DNA of 39,311 nt from Cellulomonas uda (GCF_006538705.1 NZ_BJLP01000038.1:1-39311), one strand, 5' to 3'. Counted from the first letter of the stretch, positions 1 through 8,368 are shown. Notes: generated by a model from the sequence alone, not told the origin. Made by a program: numbers and translations.

Positions 1-9
1 GGCCTACCA

Positions 10-37
10 GGCGGCCGCCCCGTGCGGGGCGGCCGCC
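10..37. terminator. Strong hairpin upstream of rbfA
   Basis: A perfect 12-bp stem (arms 10-21 and 26-37) closes on a GTGC loop. An outer 5-bp pairing of 1-5 with 42-46 could extend it. No T-tract follows, as is common for high-GC actinobacterial terminators. By synteny it probably ends the gene upstream (infB usually precedes rbfA), but no coding sequence of that gene is visible here. The remaining bases to 135 hold nothing recognisable except the rbfA ribosome binding site. Confidence 0.5.
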
Positions 38-135
38 CGCCAGGCCCGACCACGGCCGTGCGCGCACACCACACCCTCCTGGCCGTCGCCCCACGCGGGT
101 GACGGCCGGGAGGCTGGTCCTAGCGGAAGGAAACT

Positions 136-588
136 GTGGTGGCTGATACCGGACGGGCGCGCAAGCTGGCCGAGAGGATCCAGCAGGTCGTGGCGCAGAT
201 GCTGGACACGCGGATCAAGGACCCGAGGCTCGGGTTCGTGACCGTGACGGACGTGCGTGTCACGGGCGACCTGCAGCACGCGGACATCTACTACACCGTG
301 TACGGCGGCGACGACGCCCGCACGGGCAGCGCGGCAGCGCTGGAGTCGGCCAAGGGCGTCATCCGCTCCGAGGTCGGCAAGCAGACCGGGGTGCGGCTCA
401 CGCCGACGCTCGCGTTCCACCTGGACGCGGTGCCCGAGACCGCGGCGCACCTCGAGCAGGCGCTCGCCGACGCCGCGCGTCGCGACGCGGAGCTCCAGGC
501 GCTCGCGCGGTCGTCGTCGTACGCCGGTGAGGCGGACCCGTACCGTCGGCTCGCCGACGAGGACGACGAGGACGACACGCGCGGCTGA
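136..588 (+). CDS. rbfA: 30S ribosome-binding factor A
   Basis: RbfA binds the 16S rRNA 5' region and helps late maturation of the 30S subunit. The 150-residue product starts with an Arg/Lys-rich helix and carries the family signature [14 protein letters not shown] followed by the [14 protein letters not shown] strand, which belong to the single KH-like domain. The C-terminus is a strongly acidic tail of Asp and Glu, an extension common in actinobacterial copies. Two GTG codons in a row (136 and 139) could start it; GGAAGG at 125-130 fits either. It ends in a perfect hairpin facing a convergent MFS gene. In relatives truB often follows closely; here an exporter and its regulator separate the two. 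Confidence 0.95.
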   Translation: MVADTGRARKLAERIQQVVAQMLDTRIKDPRLGFVTVTDVRVTGDLQHADIYYTVYGGDDARTGSAAALESAKGVIRSEVGKQTGVRLTPTLAFHLDAVPETAAHLEQALADAARRDAELQALARSSSYAGEADPYRRLADEDDEDDTRG

Positions 589-603
589 CCGTCCGTGCAC
601 GCA

Positions 604-642
604 CGACGAGGGCGCCCCGAGATGCTCGGGGCGCCCTCGTCG
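604..642. terminator. Bidirectional terminator between rbfA and the MFS gene
   Basis: A perfect 18-bp stem (604-621 with 625-642) has only a 3-base ATG loop. It lies 15 bases after the rbfA stop and 10 bases beyond the stop of the convergent MFS gene, so it can end both transcripts. There is no T-tract on either side. Confidence 0.8.
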
Positions 643-652
643 CGTGTCGCCG

Positions 653-2203
653 TCAGCGTGCGGCGAGCGTGGGCTCGGCCGCGGCGGCTGCCGGGCGTTC
701 CGGGTGCGGGTCCGTGTCGAGGTCCAGGTCGGCGCGGCGGTCGTCGGGCGTGACCACGTCGACGTCGGGCGTGATGCGGCCCGTTGCGCGGGGCATGAGC
801 GCCGCGACCAAGGCGCCGAGCCCGACGACCGCCGCGCCCACGAACGCAGCCGGGCGCAGGCCCTGTGCGTACCCGTCGGGTGTGAGCGCGCCGCCCGCGG
901 CCTGGAAGACGGCGACGACGACGGCGACACCGACGGCGCCGCCGACCTCGCGGATCGTCGCGTTCACGGAGCTCGCGGTGCCGTGGTCGTCGGGCACCAT
1001 GTCGGCGAGCACCGCGGTGGCGGACGGTGCGAACGTCAGGCCCATGCCGATGCCGGCGAGTGCGAGACCCGGGACCAGGTCGGCGTACACGGTCGCGTCG
1101 CCGATCACCGCGGCCTGCCACGCGAGGCCGACGGCCTGCAGCGCGAGCCCCGCGGTCAGCAGGGGGCGTACGCCCAGCCGGGGGGCCAGCAGGCCCGCGA
1201 GCGGTGCGACGAGCATGGGTGCGGCGGTCCAGGGGAGTGTGCGGATCCCGGCTGCGAGCGGGCTGTACCCCATGCCGATCTGCAGGTACTGCGAGAGCAC
1301 GAACACGGTGCCGAACACGCCCACCGAGAAGAGGAACGCGCTGCCGTTGGCGACCGAGAACGAGCGCACGCGGAACAGGCCGAGGGGCACCAGGGGATGG
1401 TCGGTGCGGGCCTCGCGGCGCAGGAAGCCGACGAGCAGGACGACGCCGGCGACCGTGGCGCCGATGATGCGGCCGGAGCCCCAGCCCTCGTCGTTGCCGT
1501 TGACGACCGCCCAGACGAGCGCGAGCACACCGGCCGCGGCGAGCAGCAGCCCGGGCACGTCGATGCGCTGCGCGCGTCCGGACGACTCGGGGAGCACGCG
1601 CAGGACGAGCGGGACCGCGACGAGCGCGACCGGCACGTTGATCCAGAAGATCGCCTGCCAGGAGATGCCGTCGACGACGGCGCCGCCGATCACGGGGCCG
1701 AGCGCGACCCCGAGGCCGGACACGGCACCCCACACGCCGATCGCCATCGCACGCCGCGCGGGCGGCACGGCGGCGGCGAGGAGGGTGAGCGACAGCGGCA
1801 TGACGGCGGCGGCCCCCGCGCCCTGGACGGTGCGGGCGGCGATGAGCAGCTCGGGGGTGGTGGCGAGCGCGGACGCGATCGAGGCGAGCGCGAACAGGAC
1901 GATGCCCCCGACGAACACGCGTCGCCGTCCCAGCCGGTCGCCGAGCGTCGCGGCGGCGATCATGAGCGACGCGAACGCGAGCGTGTACGCGTTGACCATC
2001 CACTGCAGCTCGGTGAGCGAGGCCGACAGCTCGGTGCGCAGCACGGGCAGGGCGGTCGTCATGACGAGGTTGTCGAGCGTGGCCATGAACATCGGCAGCG
2101 ATGCGGCGAGCAGTGCGATGCCGGTGCCGGCGGTGCGCCGACGTGCCCCCGTGCGGGCCGGTCCGGCGCCGGGCGGCGGCCCGGCGGTCTGGTGCGTGGT
2201 CAT
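653..2203 (-). CDS. MFS drug exporter, DHA2 (EmrB/QacA) type
   Basis: A 516-residue integral membrane protein predicted to export drugs or other toxic compounds by proton antiport. The N-terminal half shows the first helix (LLAASLPMFMATLDNLVMTT), motif A-like DRLGRRRVFVGG between helices 2 and 3, and motif C-like GLGVALGPVIGG in helix 5, with about 14 hydrophobic segments overall, which is the DHA2 pattern. The ATG at 2203 is chosen because AGGGGAG stands just upstream; the open frame extends 24 codons further without support. It is transcribed divergently from a TetR gene, with a palindrome between them, so repression relieved by ligand is likely. The hydrophilic C-tail is Ala/Pro-rich. The substrate cannot be read from sequence. 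Confidence 0.88.
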   Translation of the reverse strand: MTTHQTAGPPPGAGPARTGARRRTAGTGIALLAASLPMFMATLDNLVMTTALPVLRTELSASLTELQWMVNAYTLAFASLMIAAATLGDRLGRRRVFVGGIVLFALASIASALATTPELLIAARTVQGAGAAAVMPLSLTLLAAAVPPARRAMAIGVWGAVSGLGVALGPVIGGAVVDGISWQAIFWINVPVALVAVPLVLRVLPESSGRAQRIDVPGLLLAAAGVLALVWAVVNGNDEGWGSGRIIGATVAGVVLLVGFLRREARTDHPLVPLGLFRVRSFSVANGSAFLFSVGVFGTVFVLSQYLQIGMGYSPLAAGIRTLPWTAAPMLVAPLAGLLAPRLGVRPLLTAGLALQAVGLAWQAAVIGDATVYADLVPGLALAGIGMGLTFAPSATAVLADMVPDDHGTASSVNATIREVGGAVGVAVVVAVFQAAGGALTPDGYAQGLRPAAFVGAAVVGLGALVAALMPRATGRITPDVDVVTPDDRRADLDLDTDPHPERPAAAAAEPTLAAR

Positions 2204-2247
2204 CGGATCTCCCCTGCGGGTCCGGCCGGGGTCGGATCCCCGGACTA

Positions 2248-2276
2248 CTTGTTGGCATTGAGTGATTACTAACAAG
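2248..2276. promoter_or_regulatory. Probable TetR operator
   Basis: This is an imperfect 29-base palindrome with perfect 6-bp ends, CTTGTT and AACAAG; 10 of 14 arm positions match around a central G. It is notably AT-rich for this genome and lies between the divergent MFS and tetR genes, where a TetR dimer would block both promoters. The assignment is inferred from position and symmetry. Confidence 0.6.
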
Positions 2277-2298
2277 GGGGACCGTAGGCATCGGCTGA

Positions 2299-2304
2299 TA
2301 ACCT
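2299..2304 (+). promoter_or_regulatory. -10 element of tetR (leaderless)
   Basis: TAACCT stands 6 bases before the ATG of tetR and no ribosome binding site is present, so transcription should begin at or next to the A of the start codon. Confidence 0.5.
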
Positions 2305-2310
2305 GTCAAG

Positions 2311-2907
2311 ATGACCAGCGAGACGCACGAGCGGGCGACGGAGCCCGGACGCGGCACCCGGATGTCCGGCGACGAGCGGCGCGAGCAGATCCTCGGCGCG
2401 GCCCGCCGGGTGTTCGCCGAGGGCGGCTTCGCCGCCACGACGGACGAGGTCGCGCGCGCCGCCGACGTGTCCCAGCCCTACGTCGTGCGGCTGTTCGGGT
2501 CCAAGCGCGACCTGTTCCTCGAGGCGTACCAGCAGGCCGCGGACCGCGTCGTCGGCGTGCTCACCGTCGCGGCGCGCGAGGACGACCCCAAGGAGGCCAT
2601 GGGACGCGCCTATCTCGAGCTCATCGAGGACCGCGACCTGCTGCGGCTGCTCATGCACGGGTTCATCGCGAGCGCCGACGAGCAGGTCGGCCGCGCCGCG
2701 CGGCACTGCCTGGGCGAGGCGTACCGCCTCTACGTCGACGCCACCGGTGCGACGCCCGACGAGGCGCGCCAGTTCGTCGCGTTCGGGATGCTCCTCAACG
2801 TGCTCGTCGCGACCGACGCGGAGGCGCACCCGGGCGAGGACCCGGGCATGGACGGGCTGCTCGAGTGCGTCGCCCTGACCGCCCACCGCGCGGCGGGTGG
2901 CGCGTGA
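2311..2907 (+). CDS. TetR-family transcriptional repressor
   Basis: A 198-residue regulator. The N-terminal DNA-binding domain (about residues 24-70) shows RREQILGAARRVFAEGGF, then the helix-turn-helix TDEVARAADVSQPYVVRLFG and the typical SKRDLFLEAY helix. The remaining two thirds form the variable ligand-binding and dimer domain. It is divergent from the DHA2 exporter and very probably represses it, and itself, through the palindrome at 2248-2276. The start is ATG 2311, leaderless. Its TGA overlaps the GTG of truB by 4 bases, so a drug-responsive repressor and a tRNA modification enzyme are translationally coupled, which is unusual. Confidence 0.9.
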   Translation: MTSETHERATEPGRGTRMSGDERREQILGAARRVFAEGGFAATTDEVARAADVSQPYVVRLFGSKRDLFLEAYQQAADRVVGVLTVAAREDDPKEAMGRAYLELIEDRDLLRLLMHGFIASADEQVGRAARHCLGEAYRLYVDATGATPDEARQFVAFGMLLNVLVATDAEAHPGEDPGMDGLLECVALTAHRAAGGA

Positions 2908-3896
2908 ACGGGGCCCGGACGGACGCGCACGAGCAGGCGCGGGCACGCCGCGCGGCGCAGGGGGAGCGGCCGCGTCGCAGGCCGACCGCGGCCGACGGGT
3001 TCGTCGTCGTCGACAAGCCCGCCGGGTGGACGAGCCACGACGTCGTCGCGCGCATGCGGGGGATCGCCGGCACGCGCAAGGTCGGGCACGCGGGCACGCT
3101 CGACCCGATGGCGACCGGCGTGCTCGTGGTCGGCGTGGGGCGGGCGACGCGCCTGCTGACCTACGTCGTGGGCGCGGACAAGGAGTACGCGGCGACGGTC
3201 CGCCTCGGCATCGCGACGACGACCGAGGACGCCGAGGGCGAGGTCACGCGAGCCGACGACGCCGCGCACCTGACGCGCGCGCAGGTCGAGGCGGCCGCCC
3301 GGACGCTCACCGGCGAGATCCTGCAGGTCCCGAGCGCGGTGTCCGCGATCAAGGTCGACGGCGAGCGGGCGTACGCGCGCGTGCGGGCCGGTGAGCAGGT
3401 GGAGCTCCCGGCGCGGCCGGTGACGGTCCACGAGCTCGTCGTCGGCGACGTGCGCGCGGCCGAGGCCCAGGGTGTGCGGGTGCTCGACGTCGAGATCCGG
3501 ACGGTCGTCTCGTCGGGGACGTACGTCCGGGCGCTCGCCCGGGACCTGGGTGCCGCGCTCGGCGTGGGTGCGCACCTGACCGCGCTGCGACGCACGCGCG
3601 TGGGCGGCTACACGCTCTCCGAGGCTCGCACGCTGGAGGCGCTCGCGGCGTCACCCGACGACGTCCCGGTCGAGGTCATGCCGCTCGCGGACGCGGCGCG
3701 CGCGACGTTCCCCGTGCGGCTGGTCGACGAGGCCGAGGCCAGGGCGCTCGGGTACGGCCAGGCGCTGCGGGCCGACGGCACGACCCGTGACCCGGACGCG
3801 ACCGTCGCGGCGATCGACCCCTCGGGGCGGCTGGTCGCGCTGCTGCGCCTGCGGGAGGGCCGCGCCCGCCCGGTGCTCGTGCTCGCAGCCGACTGA
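2904..3896 (+). CDS. truB: tRNA pseudouridine-55 synthase
   Basis: TruB isomerises U55 in the T-loop of elongator tRNAs. The 330-residue protein has the conserved opening FVVVDKPAGWTSHDVV and the catalytic motif GHAGTLDPMATG with the nucleophilic Asp67. The later YVVGADKEYAATVRLG, QVPSAVSAIKVDGERAY and SSGTYVRALARDLG blocks are all present. The C-terminal part resembles the actinobacterial TruB C-terminal (PUA-like) domain. The GTG at 2904 overlaps the tetR stop and lies about 30 residues before the conserved core; the Arg-rich N-terminal extension is typical of high-GC homologues. No other in-frame start lies before the conserved core. Confidence 0.93.
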   Translation: MNGARTDAHEQARARRAAQGERPRRRPTAADGFVVVDKPAGWTSHDVVARMRGIAGTRKVGHAGTLDPMATGVLVVGVGRATRLLTYVVGADKEYAATVRLGIATTTEDAEGEVTRADDAAHLTRAQVEAAARTLTGEILQVPSAVSAIKVDGERAYARVRAGEQVELPARPVTVHELVVGDVRAAEAQGVRVLDVEIRTVVSSGTYVRALARDLGAALGVGAHLTALRRTRVGGYTLSEARTLEALAASPDDVPVEVMPLADAARATFPVRLVDEAEARALGYGQALRADGTTRDPDATVAAIDPSGRLVALLRLREGRARPVLVLAAD

Positions 3897-3917
3897 CCTC
3901 GCCGGCGCCGGGAGGTC
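3895..3917 (+). terminator. Possible truB terminator hairpin
   Basis: GACCTC (3895-3900) can pair with GAGGTC (3912-3917) around a GC-rich loop. GCCGAC (3888-3893) with GTCGGC (3915-3920) is a competing pairing. No T-run follows. The call is weak. Confidence 0.3.
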
Positions 3918-3979
3918 GGCCACGGGCAACTCGTGCGGAGGTCACCGATCCGGGTGACATGCGTGCTGACGTCGCGCTT

Positions 3980-4011
3980 CGAACCGGTTCGGGTGCTCGG
4001 AACCGGTTCCG
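3980..4011. promoter_or_regulatory. Twin palindromic operators of the cellulase gene
   Basis: Two perfect palindromes share the core GAACCGGTTC. The first is 12 bp (CGAACCGGTTCG, 3980-3991) and the second 14 bp (CGGAACCGGTTCCG, 3998-4011). Their centres are 19 bp apart, close to two helical turns, so two dimers could bind the same face. The central CG and even symmetry are typical of LacI-family operators. The second palindrome overlaps the likely -35 region. I saw no other complete copy in the window. Confidence 0.7.
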
Positions 4012-4029
4012 TACGCCTGGTTTGCGCTG

Positions 4030-4035
4030 TACCGT
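4030..4035 (+). promoter_or_regulatory. Probable -10 element of cenC
   Basis: TACCGT fits the TANNNT pattern used at other promoters here. A weak -35 (TTCCGT, 4007-4012) lies 17 bases upstream inside the second palindrome. This would give a leader of roughly 75 bases with its own ribosome binding site. Confidence 0.4.
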
Positions 4036-4117
4036 CCCCCTGGCGACGATCGAGGGTGGTGTCCGGCTCTCGTGGCAGCGCCCCTGTGGCCATCTGGCCC
4101 GGCTTCGAGGAGACGAC

Positions 4118-7100
4118 GTGGTTTCCTGGTCCAGTCGCCGTGCACGCACGGCTGTCCTTTCTGCAGGCCTGACGGCCGCAGCCCTGGTCGCCGCGACGGT
4201 CGTCGCGCCGGCCGCCCTCGCGGATCCCGTGGGGTCGACGCATGACTTCGAGTCCGGCGCGCAGGGCTGGCACAGCTACGGCGGCGACTCGACGTCGTCC
4301 GTCGTCGACGGCGAGTTCTGCGTCGTCGTCCCCACGGGGACGAAAGACCCGTGGACCGTCGCCGCGCAGCACGACGGGATCACGTTCGAGGCGGGCACCA
4401 CCTACACGGTGTCCTTCACCGCGCACGCGACGCAGGACGTCTCGGTCAACCTGCGCGCGGGCATCGGGTGGCCCGACGACGTGGCGTCGACCGTCGCCCT
4501 GACCTCGCAGGAGCAGGAGTACTCGTTCACCTGGAACCCCGAGTTCAGCGGCGAGGGCAACCTGTCGTTCCAGCTCGGCGCGCAGGCGGCCGACTACACG
4601 TTCTGCCTCGACGACTTCCAGCTCGCGGGCGACGCCGAGCTGATCCCGGACACCAGCTTCGACGGTGTGCTGCCCGAGGGGTGGAGCGCGGCCGGCTGGA
4701 CCGTGACCTCCGAGCCGGGCGAGGGGGAGCCGCTGTGCTTCGAGGTCCCCGCGGGCTCGGGGCAGTACGACGGCCTCGTGCTCAACGGCCTGCCGATCGA
4801 GGAGGACGCCAACTACCGCCTCACGTTCACGGCGAGCGCGAGCAACGCGGCGACGATCCGCACGATCGTCGGCGAGAACGCCGTGCCGTGGCGCGCGGCG
4901 TTCGCCGACAACACCCAGCTGTCGACCGAGCTCACGGAGCACGAGCTCGCGTTCACCTCGCCCGTGACGTTCCCGGCGCAGTCCGACGACCCGGCCGTCG
5001 GTGTCGGGCAGGTCGCGCTGCAGATGGGTGCCCGCGGGGACTTCACGTTCTGCATCACGAGCCTGTCGCTCAAGAAGGTCGCGACGCCCCCGCCGCCGTA
5101 CGAGCCGGACGTGCGCGGACCCGTGCGCGTCAACCAGCTCGGCTACCTGCCCGACGGGCCGAAGAACGCCACGGTCGTGAGCGACGCCACCGAGCCGCTC
5201 GCGTGGCGGCTCGAGGACTCGTCGGGCGCCACCGTCGCCTCGGGTGACGCGACGCCCGCCGGGCTCGACCCCTCGTCGCAGCTCACCGTGCAGACGATCG
5301 ACTTCTCGTCGTTCCGCACGGCCGGCAGCGGGTACACGCTCGTCGTGGGCGAGGACCGCAGCGACCCGTTCGCGATCGCGAAGGACCTGTACGCGCAGCT
5401 GCGCTACGACGCGCTGAACTACTTCTACCCCGTGCGCTCGGGCATCGCGGTGGACGTCCCCGACGACCGCTACGACCGTCCCGCCGGCCACGTGTCCGGG
5501 CCGGACGGCGAGGTCAACAAGGGCGACCTCGACGTCGCGTGCCTGACCGCGGCCGAGGACGGTGCCGCGTGGTCCTACGGCACCTGGACGTGCCCGACCG
5601 GCTACTCGCTCGACGTCGTGGGCGGGTGGTACGACGCAGGTGACCACGGCAAGTACGTCGTCAACGGCGGCATCGCCGTCGCGCAGCTGCTGAGCATGTA
5701 CGAGCGGTCGCTGCACTCGCCCGACGCGGCCCGCGGCGCCCTCAAGGACGGCACGCTCGACGTGCCGGCCGACGAGAGCGGCAACGGCGTGCCGGACGTG
5801 CTCGACGAGGCCCGCTGGGAGCTCGAGTTCTTCCTCCAGATGCAGGTGCCGACCGGCTCCGGCATGACGGTGTCCGCGACCGACAAGCGCTCTCTCGACG
5901 GCCTCGTGCACCACAAGATCCACGACGTCGGCTGGACGGGCCTCGGCCTCCTGCCGTCGCAGGACCCGCAGGAGCGCCGCCTGCACCGGCCGTCGACGGC
6001 CGCGACGCTCAACGTGGCGGCGACCGCCGCGCAGGGCGCGCGACTGTTCGCGAAGTACGACAAGGCGTTCTCCCAGCAGCTCCTGAGCGTCGCGCGCAGC
6101 ACCTACGCCGCCGCGAAGCGGGTTCCCGACCTGTACGCGCCGCAGTCCGCGGGGCAGAACGGTGGCGGCCCGTACGACGACACGGACGTCAGCGACGAGT
6201 TCTACTGGGCGGCCGCCGAGCTCTACCTCACGACGGGTGAGAAGACGTTCGAGACCGCCGTGCAGAGCAGCCCGCTCGCGACGAGCGACATCTGGGCCCG
6301 CTCCGGGTTCTCCTGGGGGAGCGTCGCGGCGCTCGGCCGGATGGACCTCGCGACCGTGCCCAGCAAGCTGCCGACCCGCAAGGCCGTGCAGGCGTCGGTC
6401 GTGACCGGGGCCGAGAAGATCCTCGCCTGGCAGCAGGCCGAGGCGTTCGGCACGACCTACCCGGGCGACGCCGACGGCTCGTACGTGTGGGGCTCGAGCT
6501 CGTCCGTGCTGAACAACCAGGTCGTGCTCGCCACGGCGTACGACCTCACGGGTCAGGCGCGGTTCGCGAACGCGGTGCTGGAGTCGATGGACTACCTGCT
6601 CGGGCGCAACGCGCTGAACATCTCCTACATCACCGGGTACGGCACCAAGTTCGCCTCGCACCAGCACAGCCGGTGGCTCGTCCCGCCGCCGCCGGGGACG
6701 ATCGCGGGCGGCCCGAACTCCCAGAGCAGCACGTGGGACCCGGTCATGAACCGGCTCTACCCGCCGGGTCACGACTGCGCGCCCCAGCTCTGCTACGTCG
6801 ACGACATCGAGGCGTGGTCGGTCAACGAGCTCACCATCAACTGGAACGCCCCGATGTCCTGGGTCGCGTCGTTCGTCGCCGACCTCGGCGTGAGCGGGGT
6901 CCCGACCGCGCCGGTCGTGACCAAGCACCCGTCGGACGTCTCGGCGAAGAAGGGCACGTCCGTGGCGCTGCGGGCCACCGCGAGCGGCAAGCCCGCGCCG
7001 TCCGTGCAGTGGCAGGTGCGTGACGCCAAGGGTCGCTGGGTGGACGTGCCCGGCGCCCGGACGACGACCCTGCGGATCGTCGTGACGCCGGCGACCGACG

Positions 7101-7237
7101 GTGCGCAGTACCGCGCGGTGTTCCGCAACGCGTCCGGTACCGCCACGACCGACGTCGCACGGGTGACGGTGCTCGCCGGCCCCAAGGGCCCCGGCCCGAA
7201 GGGTCCGGGTCCCATCCCGTGGCCCGGTCGCGGGTGA
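4118..7237 (+). CDS. cenC: Secreted family 9 endoglucanase, CenC-like
   Basis: A 1039-residue secreted beta-1,4-glucanase. Residues 1-34 are a signal peptide ending APAALA before Asp35. Two CBM4-type modules follow (about 35-168 and 169-322), each ending in a TFC strand. Next come an Ig-like CelD_N domain opening VRVNQLGYLPDGPKNA (about 334-415) and a GH9 catalytic domain (about 420-920). GWYDAGDHGKY supplies the catalytic-base aspartates Asp506 and Asp509, and VNELTINWNAP the acid Glu904. One Ig-like domain (about 930-1022) and a Gly/Pro/Lys tail close the chain. Module order matches Cellulomonas fimi CenC, which as I recall has two C-terminal Ig-like repeats. Start GTG 4118 has GAGGAG upstream and sits directly before the signal peptide. 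Confidence 0.93.
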   Translation: MVSWSSRRARTAVLSAGLTAAALVAATVVAPAALADPVGSTHDFESGAQGWHSYGGDSTSSVVDGEFCVVVPTGTKDPWTVAAQHDGITFEAGTTYTVSFTAHATQDVSVNLRAGIGWPDDVASTVALTSQEQEYSFTWNPEFSGEGNLSFQLGAQAADYTFCLDDFQLAGDAELIPDTSFDGVLPEGWSAAGWTVTSEPGEGEPLCFEVPAGSGQYDGLVLNGLPIEEDANYRLTFTASASNAATIRTIVGENAVPWRAAFADNTQLSTELTEHELAFTSPVTFPAQSDDPAVGVGQVALQMGARGDFTFCITSLSLKKVATPPPPYEPDVRGPVRVNQLGYLPDGPKNATVVSDATEPLAWRLEDSSGATVASGDATPAGLDPSSQLTVQTIDFSSFRTAGSGYTLVVGEDRSDPFAIAKDLYAQLRYDALNYFYPVRSGIAVDVPDDRYDRPAGHVSGPDGEVNKGDLDVACLTAAEDGAAWSYGTWTCPTGYSLDVVGGWYDAGDHGKYVVNGGIAVAQLLSMYERSLHSPDAARGALKDGTLDVPADESGNGVPDVLDEARWELEFFLQMQVPTGSGMTVSATDKRSLDGLVHHKIHDVGWTGLGLLPSQDPQERRLHRPSTAATLNVAATAAQGARLFAKYDKAFSQQLLSVARSTYAAAKRVPDLYAPQSAGQNGGGPYDDTDVSDEFYWAAAELYLTTGEKTFETAVQSSPLATSDIWARSGFSWGSVAALGRMDLATVPSKLPTRKAVQASVVTGAEKILAWQQAEAFGTTYPGDADGSYVWGSSSSVLNNQVVLATAYDLTGQARFANAVLESMDYLLGRNALNISYITGYGTKFASHQHSRWLVPPPPGTIAGGPNSQSSTWDPVMNRLYPPGHDCAPQLCYVDDIEAWSVNELTINWNAPMSWVASFVADLGVSGVPTAPVVTKHPSDVSAKKGTSVALRATASGKPAPSVQWQVRDAKGRWVDVPGARTTTLRIVVTPATDGAQYRAVFRNASGTATTDVARVTVLAGPKGPGPKGPGPIPWPGRG

Positions 7238-7276
7238 CCTGACGGCACCTGACCGCCGGCGGCCCGCCGCACCAGA

Positions 7277-7322
7277 CGCGACCCCGCCACCGACCCGTCC
7301 AGGTGTCGGTGGCGGGGTCGCG
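7277..7322 (+). terminator. Terminator of cenC
   Basis: A perfect 18-bp stem (7277-7294 with 7305-7322) and a 10-base loop begin 40 bases after the cenC stop. No T-tract follows. It should insulate cenC from ribF. Confidence 0.75.
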
Positions 7323-7359
7323 CCGTGGTACGTGGCCGCCGACGGCCGCGCCGCGGTGG

Positions 7360-7365
7360 CATGAT
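7360..7365 (+). promoter_or_regulatory. -10 element of ribF (leaderless)
   Basis: CATGAT lies 6 bases before the GTG of ribF and no ribosome binding site is visible. Confidence 0.45.
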
Positions 7366-7371
7366 CGGCGC

Positions 7372-8367
7372 GTGCATCGCTGGTCCGACCTCGCCGACGT
7401 CCCCGCGGACGTCGGTCCCACCGTCGTCACGCTGGGCAACTTCGACGGCGTCCACCGCGGTCACGCGAACGTCCTGCGGCGCATGGCCGCGGACGCGCGC
7501 GCCCGCGGCTGGTCCGCGGTGGCCGTGACGTTCACGCCGCACCCGCTGCAGGTCCACCGGCCGGACGACGCGCCGCCCCTGCTCACGGGCGACGAGGACC
7601 GGCTCGACCTGCTCGAGGCGACGGGGCTCGACGCGGTGCTGCTGCTGCCGTACTCGCTGCAGTTCGCGCGGCAGAGCCCCGAGGAGTTCGTGCGCACGTA
7701 CCTCGTCGACGGGCTGCACGCGCGCACCGTCGTGGTCGGGCGCGACGTGCGGTTCGGCTGGCAGAACTCGGGCGACCTGTCGACGATGGTCGACCTCGGG
7801 CGGCGCCACGGGTTCGACGTCGAGGTCATCGACGACATCACGCCCGACGACGGCGGCCCGGCCGACGACGCGTCCGGCGGGGCGCGCCGCTGGTCCTCGA
7901 CGTGGGTCCGTGAGGCGCTCGCGGCCGGCGACGTGGAGCAGGCGTCCCTCGTCCTCGGGCGCCCGCACCGGCTGCGCGGGATCGTCGTGCACGGCGACGC
8001 CCGGGGCCGCGAGCTCGGCTTCCCGACGGCCAACCTCGCGCAGGACGCGGTCGGCATGGTCCCGGCCGACGGCGTGTACGCCGGCTGGTTGCGGCGCACG
8101 CGTCGCGCGGACGGCACGCCGGTCGACGAGGTGCGCCTGCCCGCGGCGGTGTCGATCGGCACGAACCCGACGTTCGACGGGGTGCAGCGCCGTGTCGAGG
8201 CCTACGTGCTCGACCGCACCGACCTCGACCTGTACGACGACGAGGTCGTGCTCGACCTCGTGGCGCGACTGCGCCCGACGCTGCGGTTCTCGTCGGTCGA
8301 CGAGCTGCTCGACCAGATGCACGCGGACGTCGAGCGGGTCCGCGAGGTCCTGGCCGCGGACGACTGA
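7372..8367 (+). CDS. ribF: Bifunctional riboflavin kinase / FAD synthetase
   Basis: This cytosolic enzyme phosphorylates riboflavin to FMN and then adenylylates FMN to FAD. The 331-residue length is normal. The N-terminal nucleotidyltransferase domain carries VVTLGNFDGVHRGH (about residues 18-31), FTPHPLQVHRP, VVGRDVRFG and the SSTWVREAL segment. The C-terminal riboflavin kinase domain carries RGRELGFPTANL, GVYAGW and SIGTNPTF. GTG 7372 is chosen because it gives the canonical short N-terminus before the GNFDGVH motif and follows a -10 element by 6 bases. In relatives it sits next to truB; here cenC separates them. Confidence 0.94.
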   Translation: MHRWSDLADVPADVGPTVVTLGNFDGVHRGHANVLRRMAADARARGWSAVAVTFTPHPLQVHRPDDAPPLLTGDEDRLDLLEATGLDAVLLLPYSLQFARQSPEEFVRTYLVDGLHARTVVVGRDVRFGWQNSGDLSTMVDLGRRHGFDVEVIDDITPDDGGPADDASGGARRWSSTWVREALAAGDVEQASLVLGRPHRLRGIVVHGDARGRELGFPTANLAQDAVGMVPADGVYAGWLRRTRRADGTPVDEVRLPAAVSIGTNPTFDGVQRRVEAYVLDRTDLDLYDDEVVLDLVARLRPTLRFSSVDELLDQMHADVERVREVLAADD

Positions 8368-8368
8368 C

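Noticed and set aside
2262..3896. A single 544-codon frame that might be a fused regulator-TruB protein
   Set aside because: The first 214 codons are tetR read in another frame. The tetR frame has the true helix-turn-helix and ends on the truB GTG, so these are two genes.
3608..6928. Minus-strand open frame of 1106 codons across truB and cenC
   Set aside because: It is the mirror of strongly biased third-codon positions. The translation is Arg/His/Asp-rich with no domain, and the opposite strand holds two clear genes.
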